Assembly (NCBI GenBank): GCA_030537315.1
Contig: JAUNNZ010000015.1
Coordinates: 1-47,657 of the forward strand
Origin: Bacteroidia bacterium
GTDB taxonomy: Bacteria > Bacteroidota > Bacteroidia > Bacteroidales > UBA932
Length of the DNA stretch: 47,657 nucleotides
Direction: 5' to 3'
In this document: piece by piece, positions 8,994 through 17,317 of the stretch
Numbering within the stretch: the first letter of the stretch is position 1
How the letters are laid out: every line of letters starts with the position of its first letter
Position numbers and translations under genes: made by a program
Notes under the pieces: model-generated
Seen by the model: the letters and a program-made list of their open reading frames with translations, nothing else
What the model was told of the DNA's origin: nothing
Database searches by the model: none

Positions 8994-11900
8994 TTGAAAA
9001 AGTGGATTAAAATAGTCCTGTTCTCAATATTGGGACTGGTGGTCGTATTCCTGGTGGGGCTTCAGGTGTTGCTCCACTCCAGGGTTACGACCAACTTCGT
9101 GAACAAGCTGGCGTCAGAGAATATCGATGGCACAATCAGGTTCACGGACCTCCACTTCAATGTTATAAAGAGTTTTCCGAACCTTCGCGTGAACATTGAT
9201 TCGCTCACGCTGACTTATCCTCACGACCGTTATTCCCGCTATGATGTCGCCGGACGTCACGACGCCCGTCTTGACGCCGGCCGCGGAGAGGTTGAGGACA
9301 CGCTTGCGGCGTTTTCCAATTTCAAGGCGGAGTTCAACTACTGGCAGCTGCTGGAAGGCCACATCTCCCTGGGCAAGGCTGAGCTTGAGAATTTCGTCGT
9401 GTATGCACACGCGTATGACGACAGCACAGCCAACTGGCAGCTTTTCCGTACTGCGACGCAACGCGACACCGCGAAGGCGGCGAGCGAGCTGCCTTGGATA
9501 ACCCTCGGCCGCATAGCGGTCAAGGAGAGCCCGCGGGTTGTATATACTGACCAGAAAGGCTCAATCTATGCAGACCTTGGCTTCAAGGAGTTCGCGATAG
9601 GCGGCAAGTACAAGTTTTCGCCGGAGATAATCAAAATACGCAAGGCGGCACTCGATATCGATTCCCTGCAGTTCGACGTGAAATTGGGAGCGGATGACTA
9701 TAAGTTCGCGCTGGATTATTTTGAGGTTGACGAGAGCATCTTCCACGTTTTCGACGTGAAGATGGGGGCTGAGGCCCTGGCTATAAATTCAAAACTCGGG
9801 CGTTTGAACATTCCGCTCCGTATAGACGGACGCGTCGGGTTCAACCACACGGCGGACTACAACAAGTTCGTGATTCCGGAGATGGACGCACGGATAGCCC
9901 ATATCCCATTGGCGCTTAAGGGAAATACGACCCTGTACAAGGACAGCACCATACTTTCCGCCAAGCTTGACGTCCTGGACTGTCCCGTCGATACGTTGCT
10001 TGCGGAATACGTCTCGCACTTTGCCGGCTTCGCCGACAAGATATCGACAAATACCAGGCTCGCCCTTTCCGTGGAGGCTGACGGAACATTGTCCGATACT
10101 ATGTTCCCGGCAGTTAAGGCTGCGGTAAAGATCCCGGGCGGGAATGTCTGCTACAGGCCGTCCGGACTCAATGCTTCCGTCAAGCTGGATGCAGCGGCGG
10201 AACTGACCAGAAAGAATCTTGTCAATGTTTCGGTAAACGAACTGTTTGCCGAAACCAACGGACTGAAAGTCAATGCAGGCGCCACTGTAAAGGACCTGCT
10301 CGGCAAAGACCCGCATTACAAGCTGAGTGCTGTGGGGAATGCGATACTGGATTCGCTTATGCGCATGCTGCCGGCTTCGCTTGGCATATCGAAAGCGTCG
10401 GGCGACATCAACCTTGACGTCCACGCGGAAGTCAGCCAGTCAGAACTTGATAACTATAAGTTCGACAAGGCGAAGATCAACGGCCGCATCAACGGCACCA
10501 GCCTGGCTGTAGCAATGCCGAAAGACACGATAGATGCTTCCGTGTTCAATCCTGACATTGAATTTAACACAGATGCGGGAGCGATTGACTTCAGAGCCTG
10601 CTTCGACAGCGTCTATTTCAATATGGGGCGCAGGGTGACCGCCCGCTTGCGCGAGATGAAGAACTATGCCACCTTGTCGCAGGTTGAGGTGCGCGGGACC
10701 AGCACTCCGTGCCTGACTTTCAGCAGCGACAACAAAAGAGCGTTCGTGAAACTCGGCTCCAACCGTTTCAGGGCTCAGACTTTCGGTGTGTCATTGGCCG
10801 CCAGGCATCGCGTCAAGCGTCAGCCAGGCGAGCGAGGCGCAGCACCTGAAGGCGGGCGCAGGCCTGGTCTGGATTCTCTCCGCCGCAGCCGTCCCGACCG
10901 AGCCATCTCTGAATTTGTCAGCCGGGACATATCTTTCAGGGCGGATTCTGCCGCCGCCGCATTCCTGCGGGAATGGTCTCCTTCAGGAAAAGTGTCCTTC
11001 GGCAGGGTTGCGTTCACTTCGCCGCAGCTGCCTTTGAGGACCAGAATGCAGAATGTTGAGGCGTCGTTCGATGACAACAATGTGGTCATCGACTCTCTGC
11101 GCGTGCAGTCGGGAACTTCCGACCTGTTCGCAAAAGTACACGTCAAAGGCATCAGGCGTATGCTGATGCGCGGCAGGGGAATGCTTGATGTGGATGCCGC
11201 ATTCAGGTCGGACAGGCTGAACATAAACGAACTGGTGGCCTCTTTCAATAGGGGCAAGAAAGATGACAGGGTGGTCTCCGCCGCAGATGAGCATGATGAA
11301 AGCTTTGTCGTGGATTCAATCCAGAATGCGCAGATAGACTCTTTGAAGATCAAACTGATCGTTGTCCCAGGCAACGTCAGGGCCAATATTTCTGTTGATG
11401 CTGACCAGGTGGATTTCGCCGAGGTTGTTGCCGAGCCGTTGTCAATCAAGGCCAGGATGCAGGACAGGAAGGTTCAGATTGCGGATGCGAGTTTGAAGAC
11501 CAATTTCGGAAATGCCGGAATCAATGCCTTCTATTCAACCCAGAGTATGAAAGACATCTCAGCCGGTGTGGATTTGAAACTTTCTGAGGTCTCTGCCGCG
11601 AGGATCATCCATATGCTGCCTGCAGTGGACGATATGATGCCGGCGCTGAAGACTTTCGACGGGAATTTCAAGCTCGAGCTTTCGGCAACATCCAGACTTG
11701 ACGAGAACATGAATCTGGTTATGCCTACGCTTGACGGCGTGCTGGATGTTTACGGAACCGATCTGGAAATCAAGGATATCGGTGATAATCTCATAAAATG
11801 GACAAAGCTTCTGGGACTCAGAAGTTATCGTGACATCAGCATCTCTGACCTGACCGCCAGCGTGGTGGCGCACGACAACAGGCTCGAGGTGTTCCCGTTC

Positions 11901-12401
11901 GAACTTTCAGTTGAGAAATACAAGGTCGCGATGTATGGCGCGATGGATTCCAACAATGTGCTGAACTCCCATATTTCAGTCCTCAAGTGCCCGCTCCTGA
12001 TACGTCCGGGATTCAATCTTATAGGCACGCCTCCGAAACTCAAGTTCTCTCTTGGCAAGCCTAAATACGTTGACGGCTCCGTGCCTGTATTCACTCAGGA
12101 ACTTGATGATGTGCAGGTCAATATGGTGAAATCCATTCTGGACATCTTCAATATCGGTATGAACGATGTCCGCAGATATAATGCGGAGAATCTGGACAAA
12201 CTCTACGAAAAGACAAGGATGGCCGGTTTTGACCCGAGCATGGGTGCAGGCGAGCTGACTATGGAGGAACGTATGGAGTTCGACGACATGGTACTCGACT
12301 CGATGATGTTGGAGGAAGAGGAGGAAATCGAGGAGATGGAGAACAAGGAACTCGACAGGATTCTCGAAGAATCAATCAACGATATCAACAATGCATTATG
12401 A
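8994..12401 (+). CDS. AsmA-family inner-membrane-anchored periplasmic protein
   Basis: The 1135-residue protein starts with TTG and has one N-terminal membrane segment (IKIVLFSILGLVVVFLVGLQV). The long remainder is rich in beta-strands of the AsmA/TamB type (for example VVIDSLRVQSGTSDLFAKV and the C-terminal AsmA-like region VYGTDLEIKDIGDN). AsmA-like proteins form hydrophobic grooves between the membranes and are implicated in phospholipid transport or outer-membrane homeostasis; I infer the same here. Oddities are a polar Arg/Gly/Pro-rich segment near residues 605-635 and a very acidic, Glu-rich C-terminus. The end overlaps serB by 4 bp (ATGA). No motif would prove a function. Confidence 0.85.
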   Translation: MKKWIKIVLFSILGLVVVFLVGLQVLLHSRVTTNFVNKLASENIDGTIRFTDLHFNVIKSFPNLRVNIDSLTLTYPHDRYSRYDVAGRHDARLDAGRGEVEDTLAAFSNFKAEFNYWQLLEGHISLGKAELENFVVYAHAYDDSTANWQLFRTATQRDTAKAASELPWITLGRIAVKESPRVVYTDQKGSIYADLGFKEFAIGGKYKFSPEIIKIRKAALDIDSLQFDVKLGADDYKFALDYFEVDESIFHVFDVKMGAEALAINSKLGRLNIPLRIDGRVGFNHTADYNKFVIPEMDARIAHIPLALKGNTTLYKDSTILSAKLDVLDCPVDTLLAEYVSHFAGFADKISTNTRLALSVEADGTLSDTMFPAVKAAVKIPGGNVCYRPSGLNASVKLDAAAELTRKNLVNVSVNELFAETNGLKVNAGATVKDLLGKDPHYKLSAVGNAILDSLMRMLPASLGISKASGDINLDVHAEVSQSELDNYKFDKAKINGRINGTSLAVAMPKDTIDASVFNPDIEFNTDAGAIDFRACFDSVYFNMGRRVTARLREMKNYATLSQVEVRGTSTPCLTFSSDNKRAFVKLGSNRFRAQTFGVSLAARHRVKRQPGERGAAPEGGRRPGLDSLRRSRPDRAISEFVSRDISFRADSAAAAFLREWSPSGKVSFGRVAFTSPQLPLRTRMQNVEASFDDNNVVIDSLRVQSGTSDLFAKVHVKGIRRMLMRGRGMLDVDAAFRSDRLNINELVASFNRGKKDDRVVSAADEHDESFVVDSIQNAQIDSLKIKLIVVPGNVRANISVDADQVDFAEVVAEPLSIKARMQDRKVQIADASLKTNFGNAGINAFYSTQSMKDISAGVDLKLSEVSAARIIHMLPAVDDMMPALKTFDGNFKLELSATSRLDENMNLVMPTLDGVLDVYGTDLEIKDIGDNLIKWTKLLGLRSYRDISISDLTASVVAHDNRLEVFPFELSVEKYKVAMYGAMDSNNVLNSHISVLKCPLLIRPGFNLIGTPPKLKFSLGKPKYVDGSVPVFTQELDDVQVNMVKSILDIFNIGMNDVRRYNAENLDKLYEKTRMAGFDPSMGAGELTMEERMEFDDMVLDSMMLEEEEEIEEMENKELDRILEESINDINNAL

Positions 12402-13615
12402 TAGAAATCATTCAGGTTAACATCTTTGGCGAGGACAAACCCGGTTTGACCTCGGAGCTGATGGGCATTCTGTCCAAGCATGGTGCTTTCGTGCTTGACA
12501 TAGGCCAGGCAAATATCCACAAGTCCCTGACAATGGGTATCCTTATCAAGACCACGACAGATGAGTCCGGCTTCATAATGAAGGACCTTCTTTTCAAGGC
12601 AAGTGAGCTGGGCGTCCAGATCCGTTTCACCCCTATTGAGCGCGAAGCGTATGATGCATGGGTGGCACGCCAGGGGAAGAACCGCTATATCATCACGCTC
12701 CTTGGACGCGTGGTCAATGCGGCCCAGATAGGCGATGTTGCCGGCGTCATTTTCAAGAATGGCCTGAATATCGACGCCATCCGGCGTATGACGGGAAGAA
12801 TGCCTCTCGACGGCGTTGACGAGTCGTCGGCGCGTTCCTGCATCGAGATTTCGGTGCGAGGTGCGCTGGATGATGAGAACAACGCCAAGTTCCAGCGGGA
12901 ACTGATGAGCCTGCCGGAGGTTGGCCTTGACATTTCCTTCCAGAAAGATGACATTTACAGACGCTCACGCCGTCTGATCTGTTTCGATATGGACTCTACC
13001 CTTGTGCATACGGAGTGCATAGACGAGCTGGCGGAAAGGGCCGGAGTGGGTGATCAGGTGCGCGCGATAACTGAGAGCGCGATGCGCGGTGAAATCGACT
13101 TTGTCGAGAGTTTCACGCGTCGCGTTGCCCTGCTCAAGGGGCTCGATGAATCCGTGATGAAGGAGATTGCTGAGAACCTTCCTTACAACGAAGGCCTCGA
13201 GCGTATGATGAAAGTCCTGAAGAGAGTCGGATACAAGACAGCGATTCTGTCAGGTGGATTTACATATTTCTGCAAATACCTCCAGCAGAAGTTCGGTTTC
13301 GATTACGTCTATGCCAACGAACTTGAAATTGAGGACGGCAAGCTTACAGGACGTTATGTTGGAGACGTCGTCGACGGCAAGCGCAAGGCTGAGCTGCTGA
13401 AGCTGCTTTGCCAGGTTGAGGGTATCAACCTCGCTCAGGCCGTTGCCGTAGGCGACGGTGCAAACGACCTGCCTATGATTTCACTTGCAGGTCTCGGCAT
13501 TGCATACCACGCAAAGCCGAAAGTGAAGGCAAATGCGAAGCAGGGCATCTCCACCATAGGCCTTGACGGCATACTCTACTTCCTCGGCCTCAAGGATTCG
13601 CATATAGATCCGTAA
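12398..13615 (+). CDS. serB: Phosphoserine phosphatase with N-terminal ACT domains
   Basis: SerB catalyses the last step of serine synthesis, removing phosphate from O-phosphoserine. The 405 residues comprise two ACT-like regulatory domains (about 1-185) and a HAD hydrolase domain. HAD motif I is CFDMDSTLV with nucleophile D197 and D199; ILSGGF and the VGDGANDLPMI motif follow. The long N-terminal extension compared with the short E. coli enzyme is common in Bacteroidota and suggests amino-acid feedback. The ATG overlaps the asmA-like stop (ATGA) and its stop TAA overlaps the next ATG by one base, so translation is coupled on both sides. Confidence 0.95.
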   Translation: MIEIIQVNIFGEDKPGLTSELMGILSKHGAFVLDIGQANIHKSLTMGILIKTTTDESGFIMKDLLFKASELGVQIRFTPIEREAYDAWVARQGKNRYIITLLGRVVNAAQIGDVAGVIFKNGLNIDAIRRMTGRMPLDGVDESSARSCIEISVRGALDDENNAKFQRELMSLPEVGLDISFQKDDIYRRSRRLICFDMDSTLVHTECIDELAERAGVGDQVRAITESAMRGEIDFVESFTRRVALLKGLDESVMKEIAENLPYNEGLERMMKVLKRVGYKTAILSGGFTYFCKYLQQKFGFDYVYANELEIEDGKLTGRYVGDVVDGKRKAELLKLLCQVEGINLAQAVAVGDGANDLPMISLAGLGIAYHAKPKVKANAKQGISTIGLDGILYFLGLKDSHIDP

Positions 13616-14151
13616 TGCTTTCGAAGAAAGAAATAAGGGCTGAGATGAAAAGGCGTGAAAGCGCCTTTTCGCTTTCCGATGCTGCAGTCGCAGAGGTATG
13701 GGCGTCCGTTGAGGCAAGCGCGGAGTTTGCAGCGGCACATACGGTCCTGGTCTATATGGATATTCCGGGGGAGGTGCCGACTTTGGAGTTTATCGAGCGA
13801 TGGCGGGGGCTCAAACGAATCTTGATTCCTCTGGTTGTGGGCGATGAACTTGAGCTATGCGAGTATGACCCTTTACATCTGGTTGAAGGTTATAAAGGGA
13901 TAAAGGAGCCTTCCGCCGATGCCGTGCGGGTTCCGCCTTCGGAGGTGGATCTGGCGCTTGTGCCGGGCGTCGCTTTCTGCGAGCGCGATGGCAGACTTTG
14001 GCGTCTGGGACGCGGAAAGGGCTTCTATGACAGGCTGCTGCCGCAGATGGACTGTCCGAAATTCGGCATATATTTCCCTTTCAGACTTGTTGATGAATTA
14101 CCGCTGGACTCTTGGGACCAGCCTTTACAAATAATGACACAAAATGGCTGA
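13615..14151 (+). CDS. 5-formyltetrahydrofolate cyclo-ligase
   Basis: The enzyme uses ATP to convert 5-formyl-THF to 5,10-methenyl-THF, returning the storage form of folate to the one-carbon pool. The 178-residue length is normal. It opens with KKEIRAEMKRRESAFS, typical of the family, and carries the diagnostic LGRGKGFYDRLL near residue 145 together with LVPGVAFCERDGRLWRLG. The ATG overlaps the serB stop by one base and the end overlaps the next gene by 8 bp. The serine-synthesis neighbour makes sense because serine supplies one-carbon units to folate. Confidence 0.93.
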   Translation: MLSKKEIRAEMKRRESAFSLSDAAVAEVWASVEASAEFAAAHTVLVYMDIPGEVPTLEFIERWRGLKRILIPLVVGDELELCEYDPLHLVEGYKGIKEPSADAVRVPPSEVDLALVPGVAFCERDGRLWRLGRGKGFYDRLLPQMDCPKFGIYFPFRLVDELPLDSWDQPLQIMTQNG

Positions 14152-14881
14152 TAGTATTAACAGAAGACAGGCTGTCAAGGCTATGGGAATGGCTGCGGCG
14201 GCCGTCGCGGTCGGTGGCGCTACGGCGCTTGAATCCTGCGCGACCAATAACACAATCAAGAAAATGAACGTATTGCTCATCAATGGCAGTCCCCGCAAGA
14301 ACGGAAACACCAACAGGCTTCTTGAAGAAGTGGCCTCTCAACTCTCAAAGAACGGAATCTCCAGTGAAATAGTGCATATCGGCAACGGCCACGTGCACGG
14401 ATGCGCAGCCTGCGGCCAGTGCTTCCGCAATGGCGGGAAATGCGTCTTCGACGATGACATCTGCAACACTCTGATTGACAAGATGGCTCAATCGGATGCG
14501 CTTGTCGTCGGTTCTCCGGTCTATTACGGCGTGCCTGCAGGCCAGGTGCTGTCCATCATCCAGAGGATGGCATATGCCGGCGGCGCGCAGATGCAGGGCA
14601 AGCCTGCCGCGGCTGTGACGGTTTGCCGCCGCGGCGGCGCGACCTCTGCCTTCCAGGCACTCCAGATGCCTTTCCAGATGCTGAATATGCCGATTGTGAC
14701 TTCACAGTATTGGAATATTGGATATGGCGGCGGAGTCGGGGAGGTTGAGCAGGATGCGGAAGGCCTTCAGACGATGCGCACCCTTGCCGATAACCTTTCC
14801 TATATGCTCAAGCAGTTTGCCACCGGTTCTGCGAAGAAGCCGGAAAAGGAGCAGGGAGTATGGACTAATTTCATCAGATAA
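14144..14881 (+). CDS. Exported iron-sulfur flavoprotein (NADPH-dependent FMN reductase family)
   Basis: The 245 residues start with a twin-arginine-type signal (NRRQAVKAMG with a long Ala/Val-rich core), followed by LESC at residue 32, which could be lipidated. The mature part has the flavodoxin-like FMN loop INGSPRKNGNTNRLL. A compact cysteine cluster, HGCAACGQCFRNGGKC, fits CX2CX2CX6C, the pattern that binds a 4Fe-4S cluster in iron-sulfur flavoproteins. SPVYYGVPAGQ is the second FMN-binding stretch. I infer a periplasmic redox protein that folds with cofactor before Tat export. It is the last gene of the long murI transcript as read here; no clear terminator is seen. The electron donor and substrate are unknown. 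Confidence 0.82.
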   Translation: MADSINRRQAVKAMGMAAAAVAVGGATALESCATNNTIKKMNVLLINGSPRKNGNTNRLLEEVASQLSKNGISSEIVHIGNGHVHGCAACGQCFRNGGKCVFDDDICNTLIDKMAQSDALVVGSPVYYGVPAGQVLSIIQRMAYAGGAQMQGKPAAAVTVCRRGGATSAFQALQMPFQMLNMPIVTSQYWNIGYGGGVGEVEQDAEGLQTMRTLADNLSYMLKQFATGSAKKPEKEQGVWTNFIR

Positions 14882-14993
14882 AGCAGTGTTGACTTTTTTC
14901 ACACGTCACGCGTTGTCAGTATTGGCCGCTATGCTTGTCCTGCTATGTCATCCATAAGGTAGTTGGAATCTCAAAAATAATCCGGCCTTGCTA

Positions 14994-15026
14994 TTGACTC
15001 GTACCCTACGGCATTGTATATATTTG
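14994..15026 (+). promoter_or_regulatory. Promoter and candidate operator of the MerR-family gene
   Basis: The -7 element TATATTTG is at 15019-15026 and a TTGAC lies at 14994-14998, a 22-base gap from the TTG. Inside the gap is a small dyad CGTA-ccc-TACG (15000-15010). MerR proteins bind dyads in such spacers, so autoregulation is plausible. Confidence 0.5.
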
Positions 15027-15042
15027 CAGAAAATAAGCGCTT

Positions 15043-15876
15043 ATGAGTACGAACAAGTTGAAAATAGGGGAGTTCTCACGCCTCGGCAGAGTTACGGTTC
15101 GCGCACTGCGGCATTACGAGGAGATAGACCTTCTTGTGCCGGAGATAGTGGACCGTGCAACCGGCTACCGCTACTATTCCGTCAGCCAGTTGCAGAAAAT
15201 CCAGAGCATAACGACACTAAAAGGCCTCGGGTATTCGCTGGAGGAGATAAGGGATCTGTGGGAAGATGACACACATTTCCCTTCGGTAGAATCTCTTGAA
15301 GAGAAGATTGCGGAGTGCAAGAAAGAACTGTCGGTGCTGAAGGAACGGGAACGTATGCTGAAGGCGGTCGTGGCTTCCCAGAAAAAATTACACAAAATGG
15401 AAAAAGTCTATTTCGAAACGCTGCCTGCAATCACTGTGGCCAGCCACCGCACAATCATTCCTTCATATGATGCCCTCGGGCTCCTTTGCTATGAGGTCAT
15501 CGGCCCTGAAATGGCCCGTCTGGGCTGCGAATGCCCTGAGCCGGGATACTGCTACACCATAGAGCACGGAGGGTATAAACCTCAGGATATCGATATCGAA
15601 TACTGCGAGAAAGTATCGGCTAAGTGTACGGATTCTGATATCATCAAATTCAAGGACATACCTGAAGTGCCGATGGCAGCCTGCCTGAAGGTGTTCGGAA
15701 CTTATGACAAACTTCATCAGGCATACGCAGACCTTTTCGCATATCTTGAAAAAGAAGGCTACAGCATTGAAGGATCTCCGCGCGCCTGCTACATCGACGG
15801 CATCTGGAACCAGGAAGACCCGGACAAATGGCTCACCATCATCCAGGTCCCGGTCACGGTCACAAAAGGGAAGTAG
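15043..15876 (+). CDS. MerR-family regulator with GyrI-like effector domain
   Basis: The 277-residue protein begins with a MerR winged-helix domain (KIGEFSRLGRVTVRALRHYEEIDLL, about residues 6-75) with the typical RYYSVSQL wing. A coiled-coil segment of about 40 residues follows, then a GyrI-like ligand-binding domain in the C-terminal half. This BmrR-like layout senses small hydrophobic or cationic compounds and distorts the promoter spacer to activate transcription. It stands alone: its own promoter precedes it and a strong terminator follows, so its targets other than itself cannot be named. The flavoprotein gene ends 161 bp upstream and may or may not be related. Confidence 0.92.
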   Translation: MSTNKLKIGEFSRLGRVTVRALRHYEEIDLLVPEIVDRATGYRYYSVSQLQKIQSITTLKGLGYSLEEIRDLWEDDTHFPSVESLEEKIAECKKELSVLKERERMLKAVVASQKKLHKMEKVYFETLPAITVASHRTIIPSYDALGLLCYEVIGPEMARLGCECPEPGYCYTIEHGGYKPQDIDIEYCEKVSAKCTDSDIIKFKDIPEVPMAACLKVFGTYDKLHQAYADLFAYLEKEGYSIEGSPRACYIDGIWNQEDPDKWLTIIQVPVTVTKGK

Positions 15877-15894
15877 CGCCCCGCCCAGACACTG

Positions 15895-15925
15895 AAAAGG
15901 CCCAGCCATTCCGGCTGGGCCTTTT
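15895..15925. terminator. Bidirectional terminator after the MerR gene
   Basis: A perfect 13-bp stem (15895-15907 with 15913-15925) around ATTCC, with AAAA on one side and TTTT on the other. It can serve the MerR gene on + and the two-gene unit at 16017-17080 on -. Confidence 0.92.
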
Positions 15926-16016
15926 CGAGTGCCCGTTCTATGCTGAATTTCGAACCCTTCCGGTGGATTTCGAGCTATTTATGGCAGCATTTTCTTATGA
16001 GACTTAGTTGCCGATT

Positions 16017-16412
16017 TCAGTCCAAAAACGGATGTTTTTCCCGCTTTTTTCTTCGCTGCTCACGATTATCTTTCTCGCATTCAAGCACCTCTACCACAGC
16101 ATCCGTCATCTCCGTCGGCCAGGTTTCTCCGACCGGTTCAGGCTTTATCCAGGGGCAAAGCTTTTCATAATCTTCATCGAACACTATAGTATAGGGCGGG
16201 CCACATCGGTCAATAACCTCCATATAGAGTTTTCTTCCCTTGCCAATCAGAATTTGCGCGTGCCAGTTGTTATCGTCGCAATCCTTTAACTCATCAAAAA
16301 TCTCTTTGTTGATTTCATACAGTTTTAAACCATCTGCTGAGAATGAAGCCGTATAGAGATTTTTTTCCTCGTTGTAACAGGCTTTCCAGCCGCTTCCTTC
16401 TTTAAATTGCAT
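16017..16412 (-). CDS. Hypothetical protein, probably acquired from Firmicutes
   Basis: The 131-residue soluble protein begins MQFKEGSGWKACYNEE, is rich in Asp, Glu, Lys and Trp, and ends in a basic stretch and HPFLD. I know no function for it. Its ATG has a textbook SD, AGGAGG at 16420-16425 with a 7-nt spacer, which is foreign to Bacteroidota where the ribosome's anti-SD is normally unavailable. The gene is clearly richer in A+T than its neighbours. It lies 17 bp after the upstream gene, so the two form a unit. I infer recent transfer from a low-G+C gut Firmicute. Confidence 0.8.
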   Translation of the reverse strand: MQFKEGSGWKACYNEEKNLYTASFSADGLKLYEINKEIFDELKDCDDNNWHAQILIGKGRKLYMEVIDRCGPPYTIVFDEDYEKLCPWIKPEPVGETWPTEMTDAVVEVLECEKDNREQRRKKREKHPFLD

Positions 16413-16419
16413 AACTGCA

Positions 16420-16425
16420 CCTCCT
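16420..16425 (-). promoter_or_regulatory. Canonical Shine-Dalgarno of the 131-residue gene
   Basis: On the minus strand AGGAGG is followed by GTGCAGTT-type sequence and the ATG at 16412, leaving a 7-nt spacer. Such an SD is rare in this genome and marks the gene as foreign in origin. Confidence 0.85.
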
Positions 16426-16429
16426 GAAT

Positions 16430-17080
16430 TTATAGTCTTTCGTTGGAAATCTTCAAAAAACGTTTCAACGCATCGTTTGCAAGAATCTGATCAGTCACAC
16501 GTTCCGAAAATTTTTCTGCAAACATTTCTATAGTACAATTGACGTAAAAGTCCGGGGACAAAGTTTTAACGAACTCGCCACCTCCCATGCTGCCTGCGGA
16601 AATACCGGGAGTATAACAGTCATATAAGATATCCGGCGGCGCATTCAGATGGAATCGCAGGGTAATGATATCGTTTTCACAAGCAATCTTTATTTCGTCA
16701 TCAGCAATATGAATATCGCTGTGAAGGAACGTTAAACCATTTGCTTTTGCAAAACTTTCAGCAAATGTGTCATATTCTCCGCGAATAAGTACATTCCTGT
16801 CCCGGAGCTGTTTCAAAAGATTAGGCGAAACGGCTGCATCTGTAACCGTTCGACTGAAAATCAGACAATCTACATGTGAGAAAGCATCAAGAAATCCTTC
16901 TTTGATTTCCGTTATACCTTCACAGACATTGAGCGTATTAAATTGTTTCGTCCATTCTTTACCACTCTTCTCCTTGACGACGAGATCCTCAGGAGAGAGA
17001 AATCCTTTGCCATTTACCTCTAGAAGTCCACCGTAATGGTTGATATAGGTAATATTATCATTGTGTTCTGAAAAATACAT
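16430..17080 (-). CDS. Hypothetical protein, first gene of a probable transferred pair
   Basis: From the ATG at 17080 the protein has 216 residues (MYFSEHNDNITYINHYGG at the start). Its middle contains hydrophobic strands with a leucine-rich-repeat-like rhythm (ITEIKEGFLDAFSHVDCLIF). The C-terminal part has GISAGSMGGGEF and FAEKFSERV. No catalytic motif or signal peptide is seen. A longer frame starts at 17146, but the SD-like AGGAGAGGA at 17087-17095, 6 nt before 17080, decides the start. G+C is about 40 percent in sampled lines, against mid-50s around it. Function unknown; partner of the gene at 16017-16412. Confidence 0.78.
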   Translation of the reverse strand: MYFSEHNDNITYINHYGGLLEVNGKGFLSPEDLVVKEKSGKEWTKQFNTLNVCEGITEIKEGFLDAFSHVDCLIFSRTVTDAAVSPNLLKQLRDRNVLIRGEYDTFAESFAKANGLTFLHSDIHIADDEIKIACENDIITLRFHLNAPPDILYDCYTPGISAGSMGGGEFVKTLSPDFYVNCTIEMFAEKFSERVTDQILANDALKRFLKISNERL

Positions 17081-17086
17081 ATGCGT

Positions 17087-17095
17087 TCCTCTCCT
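17087..17095 (-). promoter_or_regulatory. SD-like sequence deciding the start at 17080
   Basis: AGGAGAGGA reads on the minus strand with 6 nt to the ATG. It offers two overlapping anti-SD matches and supports the shorter start. Confidence 0.7.
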
Positions 17096-17146
17096 CTTTT
17101 TTGACTCCCGAGTCATATCCGTCTTCCTTCCTGAATTCCTCGGCAA

Positions 17147-17187
17147 ATTATAATTTATTATCGCTGTAAATATAACGAATTTACAGC
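17147..17187 (-). promoter_or_regulatory. Candidate promoter and dyad upstream of the transferred pair
   Basis: A perfect 9-bp inverted repeat, GCTGTAAAT (17163-17171) and ATTTACAGC (17179-17187), has a 7-nt spacer. An exact TATAAT hexamer for leftward transcription lies at 17147-17152. No convincing -35 is seen and the Bacteroidota TAnnTTTG is not exact. The dyad could be an operator for a repressor that is not encoded here. Confidence 0.45.
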
Positions 17188-17270
17188 ATACAGAATCTAC
17201 ACAAAGACTTATATGAACCCAGCCGCAAACTCGTCAAGATTGAGAGATGTTTCATTCTTCGGCGATTGAT

Positions 17271-17317
17271 TTTTTTGTTCTAACGGTATACCACTGACCT
17301 ACCGTTAGAACAAAAAA
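17271..17317. terminator. Long bidirectional hairpin terminator
   Basis: An 18-bp perfect inverted repeat (17271-17288 and 17300-17317) has an 11-nt loop. Its ends are runs of T and A, so it would act as a terminator in both directions. It probably ends the leftward rpsU/tRNA-Leu transcript. Confidence 0.85.

Noticed and set aside
15940-16289. Two + strand open frames opposite the 131-residue gene
   Set aside because: The minus-strand gene has a perfect SD and start; the + frames lack both and look like shadows.
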